Shown: positions 1-8,154 of the stretch, in pieces
How the letters are laid out: each line of letters begins with the position of its first letter
Numbering within the stretch: the stretch's first letter is position 1
From: Gelidibacter salicanalis
Lineage (GTDB): Bacteria > Bacteroidota > Bacteroidia > Flavobacteriales > Flavobacteriaceae
Length of the DNA: 41,050 nt
Reading direction: 5' to 3'
Assembly: GCF_016469035.1 (NCBI RefSeq)
Contig: NZ_JAEHJZ010000028.1
Span: 36,995-78,044 of the forward strand
The notes under the pieces: model-generated
The model's input: the letters and a program-made list of their open reading frames with translations, nothing else
The model's database searches: none
Told to the model about the DNA's origin: nothing
Made by a program: the position numbers and the translations under genes

Positions 1-56
1 TATTTAAAAAAGTATTTATATCAGATAACTATGTCAACCTTTCATTTATAATTGTT

Positions 57-64
57 TAGCTTTG
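57..64 (+). promoter_or_regulatory. -7 promoter element of the TetR gene
   Basis: TAGCTTTG matches the Bacteroidota -7 consensus TAnnTTTG and lies 18 nt before the ATG at 83. No clear -33 TTG is seen at the expected distance, so this rests on the -7 box alone. Confidence 0.5.
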
Positions 65-82
65 TACCTTTAAGATTCAATT

Positions 83-757
83 ATGTCAGTAGAAATTAAA
101 ATATCCTTAAACGATGGCATCTATTTAAAAGATCCACAAGACTCTCCATTGGGGCGAAATATCTTAAAGCATAGTATTCTACTTATTGATAAAGTAGGTT
201 TTGAGGCTTTCAATTTCAAAAAATTGGCACTTGAAATGGGCTCCACCGAAGCTTCAGTTTATCGTTATTTTGAAAACAAGCACGCATTGCTCCTCTATCT
301 GGTTGCTTGGTACTGGGGATGGGTATCCTATCTTATCAAAATAAATACAATGAATATTGACAATCCACAAAAGAAACTTGAAATTATCATACATTCTTTT
401 GTTTCTGCATCTGTAGACAACCCGAGTACGGAATATATTGATGAGAACAAACTACACAATATTATCATTGCCGAGGGCACCAAGGCGTACAGAACCAAAG
501 AAGTAGATAGGGAAAATGGAAAAGGTTTTTTTAAGAATTACCAGCAGCTCATTACAACTGTAGCCGACGTGATTTTGGAAATCAATCCAAAATTTGAATA
601 TCCCTACGCACTAGCTAGTAGTTTATTTGAAATGTCAAATGATCATCTCTACTTTGCCAAACATTTACCAAAGCTTACAGATATTAAAGAAGAACAAAAT
701 AAATACTCTGGTGTGGAACACATGCTCTATTATTTCTCGAATAAATTATTAAGTTAA
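83..757 (+). CDS. TetR/AcrR family transcriptional regulator
   Basis: A 224-residue DNA-binding repressor-type protein. The N-terminal helix-turn-helix lies at about residues 26-72: an ILLIDKVGFEAFNFKKLALEMG segment followed by the recognition-helix signature ASVYRYFENKHALL, typical of TetR proteins. The C-terminal two thirds are helical and should hold the ligand pocket and dimer interface; they resemble no specific subfamily I can name. The gene is convergent with the NUDIX gene and has its own -7 box. Its target is not evident, because the genes upstream lie outside the window. The family call is secure; the ligand and regulon are unknown. Confidence 0.88.
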   Translation: MSVEIKISLNDGIYLKDPQDSPLGRNILKHSILLIDKVGFEAFNFKKLALEMGSTEASVYRYFENKHALLLYLVAWYWGWVSYLIKINTMNIDNPQKKLEIIIHSFVSASVDNPSTEYIDENKLHNIIIAEGTKAYRTKEVDRENGKGFFKNYQQLITTVADVILEINPKFEYPYALASSLFEMSNDHLYFAKHLPKLTDIKEEQNKYSGVEHMLYYFSNKLLS

Positions 758-813
758 ACAGTGTAGTTCAGCAACTCTGATTGACACACTTACAATAAAC
801 TTTAAATTTTAAG

Positions 814-1395
814 TTATACCAATATCTTAATATTGGCATAAGAATTGTCCATCGCATTTTTAATTTGCTTCGGATTGAGCCATTCTACTTTTGTAATACC
901 TTCATCTTCCTGAGGCTCCATACACCCGTTGTAAGCAGTTTTCATTTCAAACCAATAAGTGATTTTTAATTGATGTCTGCCATTGCGCTTAAAAATATGA
1001 TAGGTGGTTTCTAAAGGGGCGATAATTTTTAATCCGTTGACTTTTGTCTCTTCTTCCACCTCACGTAATGCGGTTTCTTCAATACTCTCGTTCCCTTCTA
1101 TTTTACCTTTTGGTAAATCCCACTTATCATTTCTGTAAATAAAGAGCACTTCGCCTTTATCATTAAAAACTTTCCCACCACCCGCAATTACATTGGGCAA
1201 TAATTTAAGAAATGATTTCAAAAGTTTATCCTCACTTTTACCAATCAATCGAACACCTTCTATATCAGAAATATTGAGTTCTTTGATGACTTTTCCAATA
1301 TTTACGGTACTCAAAAGATAGTTTTTGAAATCTTTCTCTTTTCTGACTTTTGTCGTGAGAATAATAGGCTTGTCATTAACAAAAACTTTATACAT
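814..1395 (-). CDS. NUDIX hydrolase
   Basis: Predicted 193-residue NUDIX pyrophosphohydrolase, cleaving nucleoside diphosphate-linked substrates (substrate not predictable). The Nudix box is at about residues 97-119: G-x5-E, then REVEEE, with the usual late Gly replaced by Lys. The first 80 residues form an extra N-terminal region also seen in flavobacterial relatives. I start at the ATG at 1395. The frame stays open to a TTG-like position near 1551, but that adds 52 Lys/Leu-rich residues encoded by a 12-bp tandem repeat and would overlap pyrE. The gene is divergent from pyrE and convergent with the TetR gene. Confidence 0.87.
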   Translation of the reverse strand: MYKVFVNDKPIILTTKVRKEKDFKNYLLSTVNIGKVIKELNISDIEGVRLIGKSEDKLLKSFLKLLPNVIAGGGKVFNDKGEVLFIYRNDKWDLPKGKIEGNESIEETALREVEEETKVNGLKIIAPLETTYHIFKRNGRHQLKITYWFEMKTAYNGCMEPQEDEGITKVEWLNPKQIKNAMDNSYANIKILV

Positions 1396-1465
1396 GTTTT
1401 CCTTCGTCAAAATATTGAATTTGTAAAAATATAATTTTTTGAATGACAGCAGCAATTTTGAAAAT

Positions 1466-1501
1466 AATTTTTTCAGTAATTTTTTCAGTAATTTTTTGAA
1501 T
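1466..1501. repeat. 12-bp tandem repeat, three units
   Basis: The unit AATTTTTTCAGT occurs at 1466-1477 and 1478-1489, with a diverged third copy (AATTTTTTGAAT) at 1490-1501. It lies in the divergent NUDIX/pyrE intergenic region, just upstream of the pyrE -7 box, and explains the artificial Lys/Leu-rich reading frame on the reverse strand. Confidence 0.85.
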
Positions 1502-1521
1502 TTAAAATCTATAAATTTGTT

Positions 1522-1529
1522 TAATTTTG
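1522..1529 (+). promoter_or_regulatory. -7 promoter element of pyrE, leaderless arrangement
   Basis: TAATTTTG matches TAnnTTTG exactly and ends only 4 nt before the pyrE ATG at 1534. In Bacteroidota, transcription starts a few nt downstream of this box, so the mRNA should begin at or next to the A of the start codon. Confidence 0.6.
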
Positions 1530-1533
1530 CATC

Positions 1534-2178
1534 ATGATTTTCAATAAACAAACCGCTAAAAAAACCGCAGAGCTGCTATTGCAGATTCACGCGATAAAAC
1601 TTCAGCCAAGTCAACCGTTTACCTGGGCTTCTGGCTGGAAATCTCCAATATATTGTGACAATCGTATTGTCCTTTCCTATCCGCCCATTCGCAATTACGT
1701 GCGCGAAACTATGGCAAAACATATTGAGCAACACTATGGCAAACCAGATGTTATAGCAGGTGTGGCCACAGGCGCCATAGGTATAGGTGTTTTGGTAGCG
1801 GAATATTTAGGACTGCCGTTTGTGTACGTGAGACCAGAAGCTAAAGGCCATGGGCGCCAAAACCAAATTGAGGGCTATATCGAAAAAGGACAGAACGTAG
1901 TGGTGGTCGAAGATTTGATCAGCACAGGAAACAGCAGCCTTAATGCCGTTAAAGCTCTTCAAGAAGCTGGCGTTAATGTTAAAGGTATGATTGCGATCTT
2001 CTCTTACGGATTTGGAGTGGCGATTAACAACTTTAAGGAAGCGAACGTTACTTTGCACACACTGAGCAACTACGAATGTCTTTTAGATCAAGCATTAGAC
2101 ACTAAGTACATTACTACTAAAGAACAAGAAGTTTTAGCAGCATGGAACGCTAGTCCTAGTGAATGGAATGCTCTTTGA
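1534..2178 (+). CDS. pyrE: Orotate phosphoribosyltransferase
   Basis: Cytosolic enzyme of de novo pyrimidine synthesis: orotate + PRPP gives OMP + diphosphate. At 214 residues it has the usual length. It carries the catalytic flexible loop (KGHGRQNQIEG, about residues 106-116) and the PRPP-binding motif VVVVEDLISTG at about 122-132, with the Glu-Asp pair at 126-127. The ATG at 1534 is the only sensible start, giving the family N-terminus directly after a -7 box with no room for a ribosome-binding site. It is followed after 81 nt by the SRPBCC gene. carA, another pyrimidine gene, is at 14056-15159 but not linked in transcription. Confidence 0.97.
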   Translation: MIFNKQTAKKTAELLLQIHAIKLQPSQPFTWASGWKSPIYCDNRIVLSYPPIRNYVRETMAKHIEQHYGKPDVIAGVATGAIGIGVLVAEYLGLPFVYVRPEAKGHGRQNQIEGYIEKGQNVVVVEDLISTGNSSLNAVKALQEAGVNVKGMIAIFSYGFGVAINNFKEANVTLHTLSNYECLLDQALDTKYITTKEQEVLAAWNASPSEWNAL

Positions 2179-2259
2179 GATATAACCATTTCAAATTAGT
2201 GTATATTCTTTTTTTGATGTCCACTAAAATTTAATCATTAAAAAAAACAACATACTATA

Positions 2260-2658
2260 ATGAATTTACAATCACCTAAAGTAACCGTTGAGAAAAACCC
2301 ACAGGAAGTTTTCGATTTCTTGTCAGACGTAAAAAATTTTGAACAATTAATGCCTGAGAACATCAGTAAATTTGAAGTTTTGGGTGAGGATAAGTTTTTA
2401 TTTGCCCTTAAGGGAATGCCGGAAATTGTATTGAAGAAAAAAGATGCTGTGGCACCTCATAAGATTGTATTGGGAGCCGCTGGTGGAAAATTAGATTTCT
2501 CTTTAACTGGCGATATTCGAGAAACTGGGGATGATCAAAGTGAAGTGAAGCTGACTTTTGAAGGCGATTTTAACGCTATGATGGGCATGATGATTAAAGG
2601 CCCTATATCTAAATTTATTGAAACTTTAGTGGGCAATATGCCAAAAGCAATTAACTAA
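2260..2658 (+). CDS. SRPBCC (START-like) family protein of unknown function
   Basis: A 132-residue protein with the pattern of a helix-grip START/Bet v 1 fold: N-terminal strand and SPKVTVEKNPQEVFDFLSDVKNFEQLMPE, typical of polyketide-cyclase-like proteins, then alternating strands and a long C-terminal helix with many Met. These domains bind hydrophobic ligands. No catalytic residues are evident and no signal peptide is present, so it is probably cytosolic. From memory, the position between pyrE and birA recurs in Flavobacteriaceae, which argues for a housekeeping role. Its stop codon overlaps that of birA by 2 nt on the opposite strand. Confidence 0.8.
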   Translation: MNLQSPKVTVEKNPQEVFDFLSDVKNFEQLMPENISKFEVLGEDKFLFALKGMPEIVLKKKDAVAPHKIVLGAAGGKLDFSLTGDIRETGDDQSEVKLTFEGDFNAMMGMMIKGPISKFIETLVGNMPKAIN

Positions 2659-3386
2659 TACATCAGCACGACTTCTTTAAAATCAAAACTTTTAATGATA
2701 TTGCCCTCTACTCGTACTAAGAGTTGACCATTATCTGATATTCCAATAATGTATCCAGAAAACACTGAACCTTCAGCATTTTTAAATGTTGAAGGTTTAT
2801 TTTTTCTAAACAACTGCGATTCGTATTTGGCTTTTAAGACCTTGAATTGTTTAGTCTTCAAATAATTAAAGTGAATTTCAATCTGTTTTAAAACAGCATC
2901 CAACACTTCATCCAAATTATAAACTTGACCTGAAAGCAATAATAAGGATGTTGCTGACGGTAATCCCGTAAAATCCGTCTGGTTCACATTTAATCCAATC
3001 CCAATTACAGACCCCGTAATGACATTCAATTTAATGACATTTTCAATTAAAATACCGGCAATCTTTTTATTGTCTGACAAAATGTCGTTAGGCCATTTCA
3101 CTTTTATATCCTTCATTCCTAAGCTGTTTAAGCCATCATAAACGGCTAATGACACGGCCATACTGATATAAAAATGTTGGGTAAGCTGTAAAAACGATAC
3201 ATCCTTAAACACACTAAAGGTAAGGTTCTTAGCCTCCTGAGAGTCCCAAACCGTCCCCATTTGACCTCTACCCTGGGTTTGTAATTTAGCCACTACTGCT
3301 AAGCCGTCTTCAGCACCCCCTGCCACACTTAGCTTTTTTAAGTAAGTGTTGGTCGAATCAATGGCATCAAGTTTGATAATACGCAT
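2655..3386 (-). CDS. birA: Biotin--[acetyl-CoA-carboxylase] ligase, single-function form
   Basis: Attaches biotin to the carrier protein of biotin-dependent carboxylases through biotinyl-AMP. 243 residues from the ATG at 3386. The biotinyl-AMP loop GRGQMG is at residues 39-44 and the KWPND motif at 97-101, followed by KIAGILIE; a small SH3-like C-terminal domain follows. There is no N-terminal helix-turn-helix, so this is the ligase-only form and not the E. coli-type repressor. The frame extends two codons to a TTG at 3392, which I reject in favour of the ATG. Divergent from rsfS; convergent with and touching the SRPBCC gene. Confidence 0.94.
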   Translation of the reverse strand: MRIIKLDAIDSTNTYLKKLSVAGGAEDGLAVVAKLQTQGRGQMGTVWDSQEAKNLTFSVFKDVSFLQLTQHFYISMAVSLAVYDGLNSLGMKDIKVKWPNDILSDNKKIAGILIENVIKLNVITGSVIGIGLNVNQTDFTGLPSATSLLLLSGQVYNLDEVLDAVLKQIEIHFNYLKTKQFKVLKAKYESQLFRKNKPSTFKNAEGSVFSGYIIGISDNGQLLVRVEGNIIKSFDFKEVVLMY

Positions 3387-3453
3387 GTGCAAGCTTTGGA
3401 TAAATTATAATTTTCTTATGAGATTTTAAGGCTTAAAACAACTAAAATTATAA

Positions 3454-3461
3454 TAACTTTG
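3454..3461 (+). promoter_or_regulatory. -7 promoter element for rsfS-ftsH
   Basis: TAACTTTG matches TAnnTTTG and lies 20 nt upstream of the rsfS ATG, in the 95-nt divergent space with birA. No convincing -33 element is visible. Confidence 0.5.
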
Positions 3462-3481
3462 CACAAATTTAATTCAAATTA

Positions 3482-3853
3482 ATGGCGAAAGAAAATAATA
3501 ACTCAGATGAACTGATTACCACCATCATAGCTGGTATAGAAGACATCAAAGGAAACGATATAAAAATTCTCGATCTACGGGAGATTGAAAATACAGTTTG
3601 TGACTACTTCATTATTTGTGATGGAAACTCAAACACACAAGTTAACGCCATTGTTAATGCCGTCCAAAAGAAAGTCAGTAAGGCACTTAAAGATCATCCT
3701 TGGCATGTTGAAGGAAGTGAAAATGCGGAATGGGTTTTAATGGATTACGTCAATGTAGTAGTGCATGTATTTCAGAAGCATATTAGACAATACTATGATA
3801 TTGAAAGCCTCTGGGGGGACGCTAAAACAACCGTTATAGAAACTAGTTACTAA
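3482..3853 (+). CDS. rsfS: Ribosomal silencing factor RsfS
   Basis: Binds ribosomal protein uL14 on the 50S subunit and blocks joining of the 30S, lowering translation in starvation. 123 residues, normal length. Family signatures are visible: DYFIICDGNSNTQVNAI in the middle and GSENAEWVLMDYVNVVVHVF followed by R-QYYDIESLWGDA near the C-terminus. It probably shares a transcript with ftsH, which starts 10 nt after its stop. Its partner gene rplN (uL14) is in this same window at 24355-24723. Confidence 0.95.
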   Translation: MAKENNNSDELITTIIAGIEDIKGNDIKILDLREIENTVCDYFIICDGNSNTQVNAIVNAVQKKVSKALKDHPWHVEGSENAEWVLMDYVNVVVHVFQKHIRQYYDIESLWGDAKTTVIETSY

Positions 3854-3863
3854 AAAAAGATTA

Positions 3864-5882
3864 ATGTCAAAAGAAAATAAAAATTTAAACAAAAAACCAA
3901 AGTTAAGTCCTTACTGGATTTATGGTTTGGTGATTGCTGCTTTTTTTGCGGTACAAGTATTCTCAGGAGGTTTTGGCGGACAGGATGCAAAAAGCACCAC
4001 CCCTTCTCAGTTTTTTGATTATTTGCAAAGAGGCGATGTTGCCAAAGTTGAAATAGTCAATAACAGAGAAGCCAAGGTTTATTTGACGGAAGAAGCATTA
4101 AACACTGATACCCATAAGGGTACCAAACCAAACAATATACTTCCCACGGTAACACCTGGCCCTAACTATAGGTTTGAATTTGGTGATTTGGCACTTTTTC
4201 AAGAAGAAGTCAGAACTATTATTAGTGAAAACAACCTGAGCAACACAGAAGTTACTTTTGAGACCGAACAAAATGTTTGGGGAGATTTCCTATTAGGTCT
4301 GTTACCATTTGTACTGATTATTGGTGTTTGGATTTTTATAATGAAACGTATGTCATCAGGCGGCGGCGGCGGTGCTGGCGGACAGATTTTCAATATTGGA
4401 AAGTCAAAAGCAAAGTTGTTTGATGAAAACACTGATGTAAAGACGTCTTTTAAAGATGTTGCCGGATTGGAAGGTGCGAAAGAAGAAGTACAAGAAATTG
4501 TAGACTTTTTAAAAACTCCTGAAAAATATACATCTTTAGGTGGTAAGATCCCTAAAGGAGCACTTTTAGTAGGACCTCCAGGCACTGGTAAAACATTATT
4601 GGCGAAAGCAGTAGCAGGAGAAGCGAAAGTACCGTTCTTCTCATTGTCTGGTTCTGATTTTGTGGAAATGTTTGTAGGGGTAGGAGCTTCTAGAGTTAGA
4701 GATTTATTTAAGCAAGCCAAAGAGAAATCGCCTTCTATCATTTTTATTGATGAGATTGACGCTATTGGTCGTGCTAGAGGTAAAAATGCGATGTCAGGTT
4801 CTAATGATGAACGTGAAAACACTTTGAATCAGTTATTAACTGAGATGGATGGCTTTGGAACCAACACTAACGTGATTGTTATTGCGGCAACCAATAGAGC
4901 TGATATATTAGATAAAGCACTTATGCGTGCGGGCCGTTTTGACAGACAGATTTTTGTTGACCTTCCGGATATTGTAGAACGTAAAGAAATTTTTGAGGTC
5001 CATTTAAGACCGATTAAGAAAGCTGAAGATCTAGACATTGATTTTCTTGCCAGACAAACACCTGGATTCTCTGGGGCAGATATTGCCAACGTTTGTAACG
5101 AAGCGGCTTTAATTGCGGCTCGTAAAGGTAAAAAAGCTGTAAATAAGCAAGATTTCTTAGATGCCGTAGATAGAATTATAGGCGGTCTTGAGAAGAAAAA
5201 TAAAATCATTACTGTTGACGAAAAACGCGCAGTGGCTTTTCATGAAGCTGGACACGCAACCATTAGTTGGATGCTGGAACATGCAGCACCTTTGGTAAAA
5301 GTGACTATCGTACCTCGAGGACGCTCTTTAGGTGCCGCTTGGTACTTACCAGAAGAACGCCTTATTGTAAGAACAGAGCAAATGCTTGACGAAATGTGCG
5401 CCGCTCTTGGTGGTCGTGCTGCCGAGAAGGTGATCTTTGATAAAATTTCTACCGGTGCTTTGAGCGATTTGGAAAAAGTTACAAAACAAGCTCGTGCCAT
5501 GGTTACGGTTTACGGATTGAGTGAAAAAGTGGGGAATTTAACCTACTACGATTCTTCAGGACAATCTGAATATGGTTTCACTAAACCTTATAGTGAGCAA
5601 ACTGCTGAATTGATTGATAAGGAGATTTCTGCGATCATTGAAGAACAATATGCACGTGCCATCAAAATCCTTGAAGAGAATAAGGATAAATTGACAGAAT
5701 TAGCTGAAGAGTTACTTGAAAAAGAAGTTATTTTTAAAGATAATTTAGAACGCATTTTTGGAACGCGACCTTTTGAAAAGGATGTGTTAGAACGTAAAAG
5801 AATCCAAAATGAATCAACGGTTATCTCTGAAGAAATCAAGGTTCCCGTTGAGGACATCAAAAATGATAAGCCTATAAATTAA
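3864..5882 (+). CDS. ftsH: ATP-dependent zinc metalloprotease FtsH
   Basis: Membrane-anchored AAA+ protease that extracts and degrades misfolded membrane proteins and short-lived regulators. 672 residues. Order of parts: transmembrane helix at about 17-34, periplasmic FtsH_ext domain at about 45-135, second transmembrane helix at about 141-160, a Gly-rich linker ([10 protein letters not shown]), AAA domain with Walker A GPPGTGKT at 237-244 and Walker B Asp-Glu at 296-297, then the M41 peptidase domain with zinc motif HEAGH at 460-464. The C-terminal tail is charged. All key residues are present. It lies 10 nt after rsfS and is followed by a strong hairpin terminator. Confidence 0.98.
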   Translation: MSKENKNLNKKPKLSPYWIYGLVIAAFFAVQVFSGGFGGQDAKSTTPSQFFDYLQRGDVAKVEIVNNREAKVYLTEEALNTDTHKGTKPNNILPTVTPGPNYRFEFGDLALFQEEVRTIISENNLSNTEVTFETEQNVWGDFLLGLLPFVLIIGVWIFIMKRMSSGGGGGAGGQIFNIGKSKAKLFDENTDVKTSFKDVAGLEGAKEEVQEIVDFLKTPEKYTSLGGKIPKGALLVGPPGTGKTLLAKAVAGEAKVPFFSLSGSDFVEMFVGVGASRVRDLFKQAKEKSPSIIFIDEIDAIGRARGKNAMSGSNDERENTLNQLLTEMDGFGTNTNVIVIAATNRADILDKALMRAGRFDRQIFVDLPDIVERKEIFEVHLRPIKKAEDLDIDFLARQTPGFSGADIANVCNEAALIAARKGKKAVNKQDFLDAVDRIIGGLEKKNKIITVDEKRAVAFHEAGHATISWMLEHAAPLVKVTIVPRGRSLGAAWYLPEERLIVRTEQMLDEMCAALGGRAAEKVIFDKISTGALSDLEKVTKQARAMVTVYGLSEKVGNLTYYDSSGQSEYGFTKPYSEQTAELIDKEISAIIEEQYARAIKILEENKDKLTELAEELLEKEVIFKDNLERIFGTRPFEKDVLERKRIQNESTVISEEIKVPVEDIKNDKPIN

Positions 5883-5904
5883 ATCCAGTATTTCAAATAC
5901 ATAT

Positions 5905-5944
5905 AAAAAACTTAAATTAATCAAATGTTAATTTAAGTTTTTTT
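5905..5944 (+). terminator. Intrinsic terminator after ftsH
   Basis: A perfect 16-bp stem (AAAAAACTTAAATTAA at 5905-5920, its complement at 5928-5943) with a 7-nt loop TCAAATG and a run of seven T at 5938-5944. It starts 22 nt after the ftsH stop. Because of the A and T ends it could work in both directions. Confidence 0.85.
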
Positions 5945-5951
5945 ATATTTG
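5944..5951 (+). promoter_or_regulatory. -7 promoter element for the LUD-cdsA-psd-ACBP genes
   Basis: TATATTTG matches TAnnTTTG and overlaps the last T of the ftsH terminator. It lies 52 nt before the ATG at 6004. No clear -33 element is seen. Confidence 0.4.
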
Positions 5952-6003
5952 AGGTAATCATTATTAAAACTAGGGAAAAACCTAGGTTTATAGCACCTAC
6001 TAC

Positions 6004-6609
6004 ATGAGTCTATTTCGTAAAATTTTCGGCTTGAAAAACACGCCAGAAGATAGCATAAAAAGCGAAGAGAGAGGCAGATATATGCCTGAAATCAAGCTAC
6101 CTATAGACGAAAAATTTACCATAAATTTTAAGGCTAATGGTGGGAAATTTCTGTATTGTGAAAATATGGAAGAAATCTACAAGACCTTAAAACAGATTAT
6201 TCAAGAAAATAATTGGGAAGACAAGAACGTTTTTTTACTCGATTCAAGACTAAAAGAACTTTTTAAGGATTTTGGGCTTCAGGATTCTAAAAAACCATCA
6301 GAAAGCGAGTATTTTCTGTCTACTTGCGAATATCTCATCGCAGAAGATGGCTCTCTATTGATCTCATCCAACCAGATTGCCGAAAAGAGGCTAAGAGATT
6401 TACCTGCCAACTTTGTCATCTACGCTACTACAAGTCAATTTGTTGAAAATATCGGAGAAGGCTTAAGAGGTATCAAGAATAACAACAAAGACAGAATTCC
6501 TACCAACATCACTACTATCAAACATTTCAAGACTTTAGAAGATAAAGACTTTCTTACTTATGGAAGTAGCTCAAAAAACCTATATTTGTTGCTACTCGAA
6601 GATCTATAA
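6004..6609 (+). CDS. LUD (LutC/YkgG-like) domain protein
   Basis: A 201-residue cytosolic protein resembling the LUD domain of LutC/YkgG: the segment with CEYLIAEDGSLLISSNQ at about residues 107-124, followed by LPANFVIYATTSQFV, matches the usual A/T-x-LIAETGS...ARxxxLLP...I core in layout. LutC belongs to a lactate-utilisation complex with LutA and LutB, but neither is nearby, so the same role should not be assumed. A basic N-terminal tail of about 25 residues precedes the domain. It sits between ftsH and cdsA, probably as first gene of the phospholipid operon; there are 80 nt to cdsA. Confidence 0.72.
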   Translation: MSLFRKIFGLKNTPEDSIKSEERGRYMPEIKLPIDEKFTINFKANGGKFLYCENMEEIYKTLKQIIQENNWEDKNVFLLDSRLKELFKDFGLQDSKKPSESEYFLSTCEYLIAEDGSLLISSNQIAEKRLRDLPANFVIYATTSQFVENIGEGLRGIKNNNKDRIPTNITTIKHFKTLEDKDFLTYGSSSKNLYLLLLEDL

Positions 6610-6689
6610 TGAAACCTTTTACTTTATTCTATGTTCAGAAGTCTATTACAATTCTGCCATCTGTTATTAAACCAACTTAAGATTCACAG

Positions 6690-7511
6690 ATGAAAGAACT
6701 TAGCACAAGAGCCATTTCTGGCGCTATCTATATCTCATTGCTTATACTATCCATCTACTGGCAATATGCCCTGGTGGTTCTCTTTTTTCTTTTTGGCCTT
6801 ATTTGTATGGCTGAGTTTAAAAAATTAATCCAGCTAGAAAGCAAAGCCCCGTACATTGTTTTTACAATAATGTACCTTGGTTTTAGTATTTGGGCGCTGA
6901 TTCCTGAAACAGATACTGGTTTTAATGAAGCCATCCAAATTTTACAAACCATTACCATATTTGTGCAGCTATTTTTAATCAAGGATTTGTTTTCAGAAAA
7001 AACAATCCCTCTGTTTGAATCAAAACGCTTTATTCTCACAACATTCTATCTAACAAGTGCGTTTATATTTTTGATCATGATTGCCAACAATGGCAAAGAA
7101 TTTACGCCTATGTTATTATTAGGCTGTTTTGTCCTGATTTGGGTTAATGATACCGGAGCCTATATTGTAGGAAAGAATTTTGGCAAACAAAAGCTGTTTC
7201 CTAGTGTGTCTCCAAAGAAAACATTTGAAGGCTTCTTAGGGGGTCTATTTTTTGCCTGTTTAGCCAGTTATTTTATTTCCAGGCTTACGGGAGAATTAGA
7301 TTTTACACACTGGCTTATATTGGCTATCATTGCCAGTGTTTTTGGCACTTTAGGCGACTTGATTGAATCAAAGTTCAAAAGGCAAGCTGGTGTAAAAGAC
7401 AGCGGTGTCATCATGCCTGGGCATGGCGGCTTGTTAGATCGATTAGATAGTATTATTTTTGCAGCACCATTTTTATATTTATTTTTAAGATTGTTCCCCT
7501 ATGTTTCATAA
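6690..7511 (+). CDS. cdsA: Phosphatidate cytidylyltransferase (CDP-diglyceride synthase)
   Basis: Inner-membrane enzyme that makes CDP-diacylglycerol from phosphatidate and CTP, the precursor of phosphatidylethanolamine and acidic phospholipids. 273 residues with about seven to eight hydrophobic helices. The family signature is complete near the C-terminus: S-K-F-K-R-Q-A-G-V-K-D-S-G, then PGHGGLLDRLDS. Its last 11 nt overlap the start of psd, so the two are likely translationally coupled; both act in the same pathway. The intermediate step (phosphatidylserine synthase) is not in the window. Confidence 0.95.
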   Translation: MKELSTRAISGAIYISLLILSIYWQYALVVLFFLFGLICMAEFKKLIQLESKAPYIVFTIMYLGFSIWALIPETDTGFNEAIQILQTITIFVQLFLIKDLFSEKTIPLFESKRFILTTFYLTSAFIFLIMIANNGKEFTPMLLLGCFVLIWVNDTGAYIVGKNFGKQKLFPSVSPKKTFEGFLGGLFFACLASYFISRLTGELDFTHWLILAIIASVFGTLGDLIESKFKRQAGVKDSGVIMPGHGGLLDRLDSIIFAAPFLYLFLRLFPYVS

Positions 7512-8154
7512 AGAAGGCCATAAAATAGTCATGATCTCTATTGCACTAGTTGTTATAGCCATTATGGGCATTGATTATTTTGTCTTGTTACCTTGGCTCA
7601 GAACCACTTTAATGCTTGTCGTTTTAGCATTTTTTATCATCATCCTTCAGTTTTTTAGAAACCCGAAGCGTATTGGCTCACTCCATGACCATCATGTCTT
7701 ATCTCCGGTAGACGGAAAGGTTGTGGTAATTGAAGAAGTTTTTGAAAATGAATTTTTTAAAGACCAACGCATTCAGGTGTCTGTATTCATGTCTCCAATA
7801 AATGTCCATGTAACACGCTACCCTATCGGCGGGAAAGTGTTGTATAGCAAATACCATCCTGGAAAATATTTAGTAGCATGGCATCCTAAAGCCAGTGAAG
7901 AAAACGAACGTACCACCGTAGTTGTAGAAAATGAATTTTTTGGTCAAGTCTTATACCGTCAAATTGCTGGCGCCTTGGCAAAACGCATTGTCAATTATGC
8001 CAAAGTAGATACTGAAGTAGCTCAAGGAACAGATTCAGGTTTTATAAAATTTGGGTCTCGAGTAGATTTGTTTTTACCGCTAGATGCCGATATAAAAGTA
8101 GCACTTAATCAAAAAGTGAAAGGTGGAATGACTGTGATTGCCGAAACAAAATGA
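7501..8154 (+). CDS. psd: Phosphatidylserine decarboxylase, short bacterial type
   Basis: Pyruvoyl-dependent inner-membrane enzyme that turns phosphatidylserine into phosphatidylethanolamine. 217 residues. Two hydrophobic helices lie at about 8-52, then the catalytic domain with SPVDGKVV, the FMSPINVHVTRYP motif and, near the C-terminus, the self-cleavage site FGSR. Cleavage between Gly185 and Ser186 would give the alpha chain with its pyruvoyl group. The 217-residue length fits the compact type and not the 280-350 residue E. coli type. It overlaps cdsA by 11 nt and the ACBP gene by 4 nt. Confidence 0.94.
   Translation: MFHKEGHKIVMISIALVVIAIMGIDYFVLLPWLRTTLMLVVLAFFIIILQFFRNPKRIGSLHDHHVLSPVDGKVVVIEEVFENEFFKDQRIQVSVFMSPINVHVTRYPIGGKVLYSKYHPGKYLVAWHPKASEENERTTVVVENEFFGQVLYRQIAGALAKRIVNYAKVDTEVAQGTDSGFIKFGSRVDLFLPLDADIKVALNQKVKGGMTVIAETK

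Noticed and set aside
1396-1551. 52-codon N-terminal extension of the NUDIX frame, rich in Lys and Leu
   Set aside because: It is encoded largely by the 12-bp tandem repeat, crosses the pyrE promoter and overlaps the pyrE start. The ATG at 1395 fits the family.
4199-4822. 207-codon open frame on the reverse strand inside ftsH
   Set aside because: Mirror of a highly conserved AAA domain; Ser/Pro-rich composition typical of antisense frames; no promoter or family match.
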